Shown: positions 46,114-54,178 of the stretch, piece by piece
Layout of the letters: each line of letters starts with the position of its first letter
How positions within the stretch are numbered: the stretch's first letter is position 1
NCBI GenBank assembly: GCA_964482235.1
Contig: CAYZWU010000005.1
Coordinates: 124,001-188,000, forward strand
Source of the DNA: CAYZWU01 sp964482235
Lineage (GTDB): Bacteria; Planctomycetota; B15-G4; CAYZWU01
Reading direction: 5' to 3'
DNA: 64,000 nucleotides
Notes under the pieces: model-generated
Told to the model about the DNA's origin: nothing
The model's database searches: none
The model's input: only the letters and a program-made list of their open reading frames with translations
Made by a program: the position numbers and the translations under genes

Positions 46114-47067
46114 ATGAAGTTGCCTGGTCCGACTTTTTTCCTGACCTTCACGGCGGTCTGTCTTGCCGCTGCCGGGTGTGTCGGAACCAACACCGGTAGC
46201 GACTCCGACACCGACCTTGTCAAGGACATGGTGATGAAGCGCTACGACGGTTTCGCGGCAACCGGTGGCGAGTGCAGCGAGAAGTGAGTGGAACTCGTGC
46301 GGGAGTCCGAGGCGGGCTCCGAAACCAGGCGTATCTTCTATTCCGAGGAAGATGTCTCGAGGGCCCCCATGACGGCTCGCATGCTGGCCAGGGGTGTCGG
46401 CAATCCCAACGGCTTCGCCGAAATCGTGCCGGGCGAGGTCGTGGTCGATCTGGGGTGCGGATCCGGTCTAGATGTGATCATCGCGGCTTCTGCAGTCGGT
46501 CCGAGTGGAAGGGTGGTCGGCATCGACCTGGCTCCCAACATGATCAAGAAGGCGAGGCAGGCCGTGGTCGAAGCCGACCTGAAAGAGATGGACATCGATC
46601 TGCATGTGGGCGACATAGAGAACCTGGACCTGCCCGACGCCTTCGCGGATGCGGTCATCTCCAACGCCGTGGTCTGCATGGTGCCTCACAAGGACAGGGC
46701 GTTCAGCGAGGCTTTCCGCATCCTCAAGCCGGGCGGTCGGCTCGCTTTTGCCGATCTCGTCCTTGCAGCGGATATCGATCCCGGTGCCAGGGAGCGGCTA
46801 CGCTCCGCATGGCAGGGCGGCCTGGGCGGAGCGATTCCACAGGAAGAATACCTCGAAATCGTCCGGAATGCCGGTTTCGAGAAGATCGATGTGGTCAGCA
46901 GCGATGTCCTGTCGGCTGACGAGATCGCAGGGATCGCCATCTGTCCAGGAAAGAAATACGTCACACCGGCGGACAAGGCAGATCTCGAACTGATCGAAGG
47001 CAAGGTCATGAGCCTCAAGTTCATGGCGAAGAAGCCGCTCGATTCGGCAGCAGGAGAAATCCTCTAG
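46114..47067 (+). CDS. ArsM-like SAM methyltransferase with in-frame TGA, candidate selenoprotein
   Basis: Read through the TGA at codon 58 (46285-46287), this is a 317-residue protein. Without it the frame is an N-terminal 57-residue piece plus an intact piece from GTG 46288. GGGAG supports ATG 46114, which gives an odd lipoprotein-like leader (CLAAAGC, Cys22); an alternative ATG at 46234 has AAGGA seven bases upstream and would give a cytosolic protein. The sequence MKRYDGFAATGGECSEK-TGA aligns with the N-terminal RYG.IA...CC..C segment of ArsM, so TGA sits near a conserved cysteine. Rossmann motifs follow: VVDLGCGSGLD, GIDLAPNMI and REAFRILKPGGRL-like FRILKPGGRLAFAD. The later As-binding cysteines of ArsM (the SNCV and CI.GAL positions) are replaced by SNAV and GLGGAI, so arsenite may not be the substrate. 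Recent nonsense mutation is the alternative to selenocysteine. Confidence 0.7.
46302..46320 (+). promoter_or_regulatory. Candidate bacterial SECIS hairpin after the in-frame TGA
   Basis: GGAGTCC (46302-46308) pairs with GGGCTCC (46314-46320) over seven base pairs, one of them a G-U wobble, around a five-base loop GAGGC. The loop begins 22 bases after the TGA, inside the 16-37 base range usual for bacterial SECIS elements, starts with G and contains GG. High GC makes chance hairpins common, so the support is moderate. Confidence 0.45.
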
Positions 47068-47229
47068 AAACGGTCTGGCCTGCTGTATAATAGGCAACCA
47101 TGGCCCGTTTCCTCATCGAGAGGCATTGAGAATGCTCGACGACATTATCATCTCCCACGTACACCTCATCCACTACGTGAACCGTTTCAGCGGCCTGTAA
47201 GCCTCCATTGCGGCATTTCGATTCTAGGA

Positions 47230-47262
47230 CTGCCTCTCGTTTTCGTGAGAGCAGGCGTTTTT
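47230..47262 (+). terminator. Terminator-like hairpin downstream of the methyltransferase gene
   Basis: CTGC(C)TCTC pairs with GAGAGCAG (47230-47254) with one bulge and is followed by five T at 47258-47262. It lies 160 bases after the methyltransferase stop and just before the ribosome site of the next gene. It may end the first transcript or act as a leader element. Confidence 0.45.
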
Positions 47263-47289
47263 GCATGACTGCTGCGCTTGGAGGTAATA

Positions 47290-48432
47290 ATGAAAACCAT
47301 CGTACTTGGCGGAGGACTGGTGGGCGGCCCCATGGCCGTGGATCTGTCCCGCGACGACCGCTTCGACGTCGCCGTGGCGGACGTCAACGAATCGCTGCTG
47401 AACAGGATCAAAACCGATCATCCCCGGATCACCTGCATCTTGAGAGATCTTTCCGGTCCGGCGGAAGTCTCGGCACTGGTCTCCGATTTTGACTGGGTCG
47501 TCAACGCCGTTCCCGGATTCATGGGCTACCGGACCCTGAAAGCGATCATCGAGGCGGGCAAACACGTGGTCGACATCGCCTTCTTTCCCGAGGATCCCTT
47601 CGAGCTGGATACGCTGGCCCGGGAGAAAGGGATCGTTGCCGTGGTCGACTGCGGCGTGGCGCCCGGCATGAGCAACGTCCTTTGCGGCTACGCGGCCGGT
47701 CTGCTCGACGAGACCCGTTCCATCCTCATCTATGTTGGCGGCCTGCCCGAAATCAGGGAATGGCCCTACGAGTACAGCGCGGTATTCTCCCCCATCGACG
47801 TGATCGAGGAGTACACCCGGCCCGCACGCTACGTGGAGAACGGCAAGGACGTGGTGCGCCCCGCCCTCTCCGATCCCGAGCTCCTCAACTTTCCCGGCAT
47901 CGGGACGCTGGAAGCGTTCAACAGCGACGGGCTCCGCACCTTGGCGCGCACCCTCGACGCCCCGAACATGAAGGAGAAGACCCTTCGCTACCCGGGCCAT
48001 ATCGAAAAAATGGCCGTGTTGAGAGAGACAGGCTTCTTCAGCGAGAAGCCCATCGCGATCAGCGGCGTCGAGATCCGCCCCATCGACTTCACGGCCAAGC
48101 TCCTTTTTCCCAAGTGGGAGCTCAAGGAGGGGCGGGCCGACATCACGGTCATGCAGGTGATCATCGAAGGCGTCGAGCAGGGCCGGACAGTGCGCTACGT
48201 CTACGACCTGTTCGACAAGTTCGACAAGGCCACCAGGACCAGCTCCATGGCCCGGACAACGGGCTACACGGCCACTGTAGTGCTCAGGATGCTGGCCGAG
48301 GGGATGTACACCCGGACCGGTATTTCACCTCCCGAGTACATCGGCAGGCAGAACGGCTGCGTCGACTTCATTCTCGAGGGCCTCAAGGCGAGGGGCATCG
48401 AATTCAAGCTGAAGAAGGAAGAGCTCGATTGA
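47290..48432 (+). CDS. Saccharopine dehydrogenase family protein
   Basis: A 380-residue soluble protein. GGAGG five bases before the ATG at 47290 decides the start. The N-terminal Rossmann fold begins MKTIVLGGGLVGGPMAVDLS. It continues with VVNAVPGFMGYRTLKAIIEAGKHVV-type features (PGFMGY, AGKHVVDIAF) and DCGVAPGMSNVLCGYAAG, typical of saccharopine dehydrogenase/LYS9-like and carboxynorspermidine-type proteins. It may act in lysine metabolism in either direction; no neighbour confirms this. Confidence 0.88.
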   Translation: MKTIVLGGGLVGGPMAVDLSRDDRFDVAVADVNESLLNRIKTDHPRITCILRDLSGPAEVSALVSDFDWVVNAVPGFMGYRTLKAIIEAGKHVVDIAFFPEDPFELDTLAREKGIVAVVDCGVAPGMSNVLCGYAAGLLDETRSILIYVGGLPEIREWPYEYSAVFSPIDVIEEYTRPARYVENGKDVVRPALSDPELLNFPGIGTLEAFNSDGLRTLARTLDAPNMKEKTLRYPGHIEKMAVLRETGFFSEKPIAISGVEIRPIDFTAKLLFPKWELKEGRADITVMQVIIEGVEQGRTVRYVYDLFDKFDKATRTSSMARTTGYTATVVLRMLAEGMYTRTGISPPEYIGRQNGCVDFILEGLKARGIEFKLKKEELD

Positions 48433-48502
48433 CGGGAGGCCTCGGTCTATCAGCCCCTTGATAACGCCGGGCATGCGTGGGCGCCGGTGATGCTGGCAAA
48501 CC

Positions 48503-49750
48503 ATGTTGGCCCCCTGTAGAATCGAGCTGAGACTTCAACATTCGCTCGCAACATTCGTTGACGATCTCGCGATGGGTGATGTCGGAGCCTATGGATGCCC
48601 GGATCTGGCAACCCCGAATATCGATGCACTGGCGAGATCAGGCATGAAGCTGACGAACGCCTACACGATCAATGTCCCCTGCAGCCCGAGCCGCTGCGGG
48701 CTCATGATGGGATGGAAATGGGCATGCATCCGCCGCGCGTCGAGGGAAAGGCATACTTCGGCGGCGGCTCATCCTATGTCGGTGTGGATGGTTCGTACCT
48801 GACGGAAGTGGAAGGAGGGTATGCTCTCGAGTTTCTCGAGCGCCACGGGAGGAAGCAGGACAGGCCTTTCTTTCTCTACTTCACGCCGCTCGCCGTACAC
48901 GTTCCCCACGAGGAAGTTCCGGAAAAGTACCTGAAACGACTCTGCCCGCGACATCACGGCGAAAGCTACTCGAGAAGGCAGTACCTGGGTGCCACGTTGC
49001 TTGCGCTGGACGATCAGGTCGGCTTTGATCATGAAGAAGCTCGAGGAGCTTGGCATCGAGAATAACACGTTGATCCTGTTCAGCAGCGACAACGGCGGAG
49101 ATCCGGCGGCGGACTGCAGGCCTGCCCCCTTTCGCGGCGGCAAACGAGGCGCCAACATGCAGTGGGAAGGCAATTTTCGAATGCCCTTGATCGCGACTTT
49201 TCCCGGCACGTTGCCCGCGGGCAGGCAATACCACGGCATGGCGAGCACGATGGACTTCTATGCAACGGCAGCCGCGGCAGCCGGAGTTTCACGTCCCGGG
49301 CATTGCGAGGGAAAGGACCTGCTGCCCCTGCTTCTCGGAAAGAGGTCGCCGGATCCCGATGAGGCGCTTTTCTGGAACACCAGCGGGGTACAGGCAGCCC
49401 GCTGGAAAAAGTGGCGGCTGGTCAAGTACGGGAAAGAGGCGTCCTGGCGGCTCTAGGACATCGAGAACGATCCAGCCGAGACGACCGATCTTGCGGCCAG
49501 GCATCCGGAGAAAACCAGGGAGATTGCCGGGCGGTACCGGACCTGGCTGAAGCAGATGCCGGAACCCCGCAGACCGGTCAAGCCGCCGGAGGATCTGCTC
49601 CCCCATACTCACGGCGGCAACCACGCCCGTCGCCCGTTCGGACGCGGGTGGATGACCGTCGAGAAGGGGAACGAGATCAAGAATGATCCAACCTTGTGGA
49701 GCGAGAAACACATGCGCCGCAGGATGCTGTATGCGCAAGAAGAGAAGTGA
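48503..49750 (+). pseudogene. Broken sulfatase gene
   Basis: Three frames are needed to follow one sulfatase. The first piece carries FVDDLAMGDVGAYG, TPNIDALARSGMKL and the formylglycine motif CSPSR. After about 48720 the sequence moves to a second frame (ALEFLERHGRKQDRPFFLYF, VHVPHEEVPEKYLKRL, QYLGATLLALDDQVG), and at about 49020 to a third (MKKLEELGIENNTLILFSSD). An amber codon at 49454-49456 then interrupts WRL-stop-DIENDPAETTDLA, where a tyrosine is usual. The stretch between CSPSR and the second piece is shortened by a large deletion, and the N-terminus is degenerate. The gene is dead. Confidence 0.88.
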
Positions 49751-49823
49751 CCTGCCACTGAAAGGGAAAGCTCCACGAAAGAGCATTCCGTGTATCCGGA
49801 TCGACTACGCCTTCGGCCGTCGA

Positions 49824-51098
49824 TCAGCCCAGGGCGGCGATCAGCTTGTCCACCTTCAGCTTCTGCCCGTTCCTGCTGCTCTTGACCTGTTCGAGCAGCG
49901 CCTCGAGGGGGAGCAGCTGCTCTTCCTGCAGCAGGGTCATCACGCTGAACAACGACACGTCGCGGGCCTTGACCGGGCCGCGTAGGTCCTTCCTGACGAT
50001 CCGCGAACCGTTCTCGGGGAGGTCGAGCGAGGCATCGGCCACCACCAGGCCGTTCTTCATCCGATTGACGTAGGGCAGGGCGAATCCCAGGCCGTCCTCG
50101 GAAGTGATCACGATGATATCCGGGGTGGTCGAACCGGTGAACATGATCGGGCGCGGACTGATGATGATCTCCGACGAGGAAAACCCTATCCCCACGGTCA
50201 CCGGATAGCTGCCTTTCTTGGTGACGTGCAGCCCGGCGGAAATGGCGCTCATGGCCAGAAGGTTGGCTGCCGTCTGGACGCCTTCTCCGGCCGAGCCCGC
50301 GATCATGATCCTGAGGGGCCTGGTGATGTCGCAGTTGAACGACCTGTCTATGACGGCATCGTTGTCGAAGAGCGACGGCAGCCCCTCCCTGGGTCTCTGG
50401 CTGTAAACGGGCTTCTGATCGTCGGCGAACAGCTTGACATCCAGCCCCGACGCCTCCACCAGCTTCGCCAGCTTCATGCCCGGGTTGGCCTTCATGCCGT
50501 AGCTCGGACAGATCTCCAGCACCTCGACGAGCGAGAAGCCGGGCCGCGAGATGGCGGTGGCCAGCTCGTCGGAGATATCACCGATTCCCATGACGCGGCG
50601 AACGTGGTTGCCCCCGGCGGAGGTGACGATCTCGCAGATATCCTCGGGCGGGTTCTCGGCGCCTTCAGGCAGAGTGGGAGTCCTGAAGCCCTGAGGAGTG
50701 AGCTCGCTCGGCTGCCCGCCGGTCATCCCGTAGAGGAAGTTGTTGTGGACCACCACCGTCATGTCGTAGTTCTTGTGGGCCGCGTGAACGAAATGCTGCA
50801 TGCCGATCGACACGCCGCCGTCGCCGATGAAGACGATGACCTTCTGACCCGAGTTCTCTATCGCCGTGCTGATACCCGTTGCCAGCGCCACCGACCGTCC
50901 GTGCAGGCCGTGAACGGTATGGGTGTGCAGCGACCTGTCGATGATCCCGTGGCATCCGATATCGCTGACAAGGATCACATCGAGGGGCGAGAGCCCAAGC
51001 TTCTCGAGAGCCCTGTCGGTGCTCTCGGCGATGTTGGTATGGGTGCATCCCTTGCAGAAGGGCAGGTTCTTGTCCTTGAGGAAGATCCTGTCACGCAT
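49824..51098 (-). CDS. korB: 2-oxoacid:ferredoxin oxidoreductase, beta subunit fused to gamma domain
   Basis: A 424-residue protein. The beta domain (about 1-260) has an FeS pair in C15KGC18, the thiamine pyrophosphate region GDGGVSIGMQHFVHAAHKN and VVVHNNFLYGMTGGQ. From about residue 265 a gamma (KorC/PorG-like) domain follows, with IMIAGSAGEGVQTAANLLA. It works with KorA, whose gene overlaps the start by eight bases. The pair would oxidise a 2-oxoacid (2-oxoglutarate is most likely by subunit plan) to the acyl-CoA while reducing ferredoxin, or run in reverse for CO2 fixation. No delta ferredoxin subunit gene lies next to it. Confidence 0.82.
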   Translation of the reverse strand: MRDRIFLKDKNLPFCKGCTHTNIAESTDRALEKLGLSPLDVILVSDIGCHGIIDRSLHTHTVHGLHGRSVALATGISTAIENSGQKVIVFIGDGGVSIGMQHFVHAAHKNYDMTVVVHNNFLYGMTGGQPSELTPQGFRTPTLPEGAENPPEDICEIVTSAGGNHVRRVMGIGDISDELATAISRPGFSLVEVLEICPSYGMKANPGMKLAKLVEASGLDVKLFADDQKPVYSQRPREGLPSLFDNDAVIDRSFNCDITRPLRIMIAGSAGEGVQTAANLLAMSAISAGLHVTKKGSYPVTVGIGFSSSEIIISPRPIMFTGSTTPDIIVITSEDGLGFALPYVNRMKNGLVVADASLDLPENGSRIVRKDLRGPVKARDVSLFSVMTLLQEEQLLPLEALLEQVKSSRNGQKLKVDKLIAALG

Positions 51099-52215
51099 TT
51101 TGCACTGCCTCCTGTATCGACTCCGGCGTGATCATTTTCCCGAACTCGTTGATTCCCCTGATCCGCTCCGGCGGGGCGGCGCCGAACATCAGCTGCCTGT
51201 ACTGGCCGGTGAGGTTCTCCTCGGCAAAGAACACCCTGTCGTACCTGGCGCAGATCTCGTAGTAGATCCTCGGTACGGGAAGCAGGGTCTTGGCGATCAG
51301 GAGGGACGCCTTCCCGCCCGACTCGCGAATCCCTTCCACCGCTTCGCGGGACGCCTGGGCCGTGATCCCGAAGGAGACGATCAACGCGTCGGCGTCTTCC
51401 TGCTCGTCCAGCTCGTAATGGGTGTATGCCGGCAGGTTCTCGACGATCTTCCTGTGAAGCCTGACCGAATTGCTGAGCCCCTCGGGGCTGGCGCTCTGGA
51501 TGATCCCGTTGGCGTCATGGGTGGAAGCGGTGAAACGCACCTGCCGATCCTTGCTCGTGACGGGGTGTAACGGAGGAACCAGGGAATCCCCGTTTCCCCC
51601 TGCACTGCCGGATCCGTTGACGCCAGATCCGGAAGGCGTCACCCTGGGAACGGGCTTCAGCATGCGCAGGTCGAGGCTGTACTGGGTCATGACCTCTTCC
51701 TTTGAGGTGAAGATCACCACCGGAGTCCTGTACTTGACCGCCACCTCCACCGCCTCGGCCGACAGCTCCCAGCAGTCGAGTGGGCTCGAGATGCTGAACG
51801 CCGGCAGTGCCAGGCCTCCCGAGATCGTTCCCTGCAGGAGAGAGATGTCTCCCTGCGCGCCGAGGGTGGCCGTGCCCGTGGCCGGCCCGAGCCTCTGAAC
51901 GAGAACGATCACCATGGGAAGCTCCATCATGACGGCCATGTTGATGCCCTCGATCATCAGGGCATACCCCGGAAAGGAGGTGGCCGTGACCGGGATTCTT
52001 CCCGCTGCCGCGTAGCCGCTCATCAACTGCAAGGTCGTGATCTCGTCCGGAGCAGCCGAGAAGACGCGGAACCGTTTCGAGGCATAGAGGTAGAGGAGAT
52101 TGGCCGGGGTGATCGGGTAGCCGACGAACGAATCCGCCCCTGCCCGGGCAAGGCTTTCCACGATCAATCTGGAGCTGTTGGTGAGTACGACCGAAGGATA
52201 GTCCTGGGTGTTCAT
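51091..52215 (-). CDS. korA: 2-oxoacid:ferredoxin oxidoreductase, alpha subunit
   Basis: A 374-residue protein. The ATG at 52215 has GAGGA eight bases upstream; the longer in-frame start at 52365 adds unrelated sequence. The hallmark Y33PITP motif lies in FVGYPITPANLL, and the C-terminal domain has VFFAEENLTGQYRQLM. A Gly/Ser-rich linker (GSGVNGSGSAGGNGD) of about 20 residues interrupts the mid part. It pairs with the beta-gamma fusion just downstream. YPITP places it in the PorA/KorA/VorA group; KorA is preferred because no delta subunit is present. Ferredoxin reduced here could feed the Qmo flavoproteins (inference). Confidence 0.83.
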   Translation of the reverse strand: MNTQDYPSVVLTNSSRLIVESLARAGADSFVGYPITPANLLYLYASKRFRVFSAAPDEITTLQLMSGYAAAGRIPVTATSFPGYALMIEGINMAVMMELPMVIVLVQRLGPATGTATLGAQGDISLLQGTISGGLALPAFSISSPLDCWELSAEAVEVAVKYRTPVVIFTSKEEVMTQYSLDLRMLKPVPRVTPSGSGVNGSGSAGGNGDSLVPPLHPVTSKDRQVRFTASTHDANGIIQSASPEGLSNSVRLHRKIVENLPAYTHYELDEQEDADALIVSFGITAQASREAVEGIRESGGKASLLIAKTLLPVPRIYYEICARYDRVFFAEENLTGQYRQLMFGAAPPERIRGINEFGKMITPESIQEAVQNA

Positions 52216-52518
52216 ATAAATGATCCTCAATGTAGGAAGGAGCCAAAAATAACAGATTTTGCGATCTTTGGAACACCATGCCCCGATTTTTTGCCCCTTT
52301 ATCGGACACTCATTTGGGCTTCCCGGACCGGTCGGCATCACAGCTGACACAGACAGCTTGTACAAAAGGCGTTAGGGCGCGCCTCCCTCATCGGACCTCA
52401 AAAAAAAACGACAAAATATTTTGGCCGATTCGCTCCGTTTCAGGCCTAGCCCGGGCTTGAAGGATTCGACCTCTCTTGGTTATGCTGCAATGGAGATTCG
52501 AGAGAGGGAGTTCATCTC
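52216..52518. other. Divergent intergenic region between korA and sulfatase genes
   Basis: This 303-base gap must hold two promoters. It is more AT-rich than its surroundings and includes a run of nine A at about 52400-52408, followed by a perfect 12-base palindrome CAAAATATTTTG (52412-52423). The palindrome is a candidate operator. No gene is seen. Confidence 0.5.
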
Positions 52519-54141
52519 ATGAATGATCAGATGTTGAAAGATCCTCGCCGCAGGGATTTCATGCGGCTCGTCTCGGCCGGCCTGATATCGGCAGCGATAC
52601 CCGGGTGCCTCCTGCCGCGGCATGAAGCCGGCCCGGAAGATGGAGCAGCGGACGAGGGACGCCGGCCGAACGTCCTTTTCATCGCCGTGGACGATCTGAG
52701 GCCCGAACTGGGATGCTACGGGAACCCGGAGATCCGGACGCCCAGCTTCGACAGGCTGGCCCGGCAGGGAATCGTCTTTCGACGGGCCTTCTGCCAGGCG
52801 GCCGCCTGCGCCCCCTCCCGGGCGAGCCTGATGACCGGGATGCGTCCGGACTCGACCCGGGTCTGGAGCCTGGGTGAGGAATTCCGGAATACGATTCCCG
52901 ATGTGGTGACCATGCCCCAGCATTTTCACGAGTTCGGTTACCACACCGTCTCGATGGGCAAGATCTTCCACAATCACATGCCGGACAGGATCTCCTTCGA
53001 CGAGCCCGATCTGCGCCCGCCGGAATACATGACGCCGGAGCTGATCGATCGCGATCCGGAGTCGTTCTACCACGACGAGGGATTGAAAAAGGAACTTGCA
53101 CTGATGCGGCAAAGGCGCCTCGAGAAAAATCCCAGGGCCTACGCCGGCGGCTGGGCCTACGGCCGGGCCGTCGAGATCGCCGACGCGCCCGATGAGGCTC
53201 TCTACGACGGAGCGCAGACCACCCTGGCCATCGAGACGCTCGAGCGGCTCGCCAGGATGGACCAGCCGTTCTTCATGGCGCTCGGCTACTACCGCCCCCA
53301 CCTGCCCTTCGTGGCCCCCAGGAAATACTGGGACCTCTACGACCGGGACAAGCTCTCCCCGGCCCCCAATCCGTTCCTGCCGAAAGGCGCGCCCGGCTTC
53401 GCGATGAACTCCCAGTACGAGCTGCGGGGATGCTACGATCTGGATTGGGTCAAGCACCCGGCCAGGGAACGCCTGCCGGAGGAGACGGCGAGGCCTCTCA
53501 AGCACGGCTACTACGCCTCGGTGAGCTACGTGGATGCCTGCCTGGGCAGATTGCTGGACGGACTCGAGGCGGCCGGTCTGGCGGACAACACGATCGTCGT
53601 TGTCTGGGGAGACCACGGATGGAAGCTGGGCGAGCACGGCAGCTTCTGCAAGCAGACGAACTACAACATCGACACCCGCGTGCCCCTCATCGTGCGGGCG
53701 CCGGGACTGCAGAGGCAGGGTGAAACCGTCGACCGGCTGGTGGAGCTGGTGGACCTCTATCCTACCCTCTGCGACATGGCACGGATCGACATCCCCGCTC
53801 ACATGGAGGGCGCCAGCTTCAAGCCCTTGATGGAGACCCCCTCCCGCCCCTGGAAGACCGCTGTTTTCAGCCAGTACCACCAGCGGCCCAAGGTGACAAC
53901 GGACGGCAAGAGGTACATGGGCTACTCGATGGTCACCGAGCGCTATCATCTGGTGGAGTGGCGCACCTGGGACAACGCCGCCAAGACCGCCGGAGAGCTG
54001 GTCGCCAGGGAGCTCTACGACAACAGGGACGATCCGCAGGAGAACATCAACCTCGCCGACACTTCGAAGTATGCCGGGCTCGTCGAGGAGCTCTCCGCAA
54101 AGCTCAGGGCCGGCTGGCGCGATGCCTGCCCCCCCAACTGA
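52519..54141 (+). CDS. Iduronate-2-sulfatase-type sulfatase with Tat signal
   Basis: A 540-residue protein. GGGAG lies nine bases before the ATG. The N-terminus has R10RRDFMRLVSAGLISAAIPG, a twin-arginine-like signal; a cysteine (PGC) behind it may allow lipid attachment. The type I sulfatase signature C97APSRASLMTG carries the cysteine matured to formylglycine. Metal-binding segments (FIAVDDLRPELGCYG, VWGDHGWKLGEHG) are intact. The subfamily pattern (GYYRPHLPFVAP) is that of iduronate-2-sulfatase-like S1 sulfatases, common in bacteria that degrade sulfated glycans. It would remove sulfate groups in the periplasm or at the surface. Confidence 0.92.
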   Translation: MNDQMLKDPRRRDFMRLVSAGLISAAIPGCLLPRHEAGPEDGAADEGRRPNVLFIAVDDLRPELGCYGNPEIRTPSFDRLARQGIVFRRAFCQAAACAPSRASLMTGMRPDSTRVWSLGEEFRNTIPDVVTMPQHFHEFGYHTVSMGKIFHNHMPDRISFDEPDLRPPEYMTPELIDRDPESFYHDEGLKKELALMRQRRLEKNPRAYAGGWAYGRAVEIADAPDEALYDGAQTTLAIETLERLARMDQPFFMALGYYRPHLPFVAPRKYWDLYDRDKLSPAPNPFLPKGAPGFAMNSQYELRGCYDLDWVKHPARERLPEETARPLKHGYYASVSYVDACLGRLLDGLEAAGLADNTIVVVWGDHGWKLGEHGSFCKQTNYNIDTRVPLIVRAPGLQRQGETVDRLVELVDLYPTLCDMARIDIPAHMEGASFKPLMETPSRPWKTAVFSQYHQRPKVTTDGKRYMGYSMVTERYHLVEWRTWDNAAKTAGELVARELYDNRDDPQENINLADTSKYAGLVEELSAKLRAGWRDACPPN

Positions 54142-54178
54142 GATCCGCGATCCGGGCCGGCGTCATCGCGGATTCCGC

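Noticed and set aside
46285..46287. TGA as a sense codon because of an alternative genetic code
   Set aside because: Other genes in the window, for example sdhC, end at TGA without reading on into conserved sequence, so TGA is a normal stop here and only site-specific recoding is plausible.
49454..49456. Amber codon in the sulfatase as pyrrolysine
   Set aside because: The same gene has two frame changes and a deletion, and sulfatases have tyrosine there, so this is a nonsense mutation.
52480..53949. Long minus-strand frame of about 489 codons over the sulfatase gene
   Set aside because: The plus-strand sulfatase has an intact signature and ribosome site; the antisense product is featureless.
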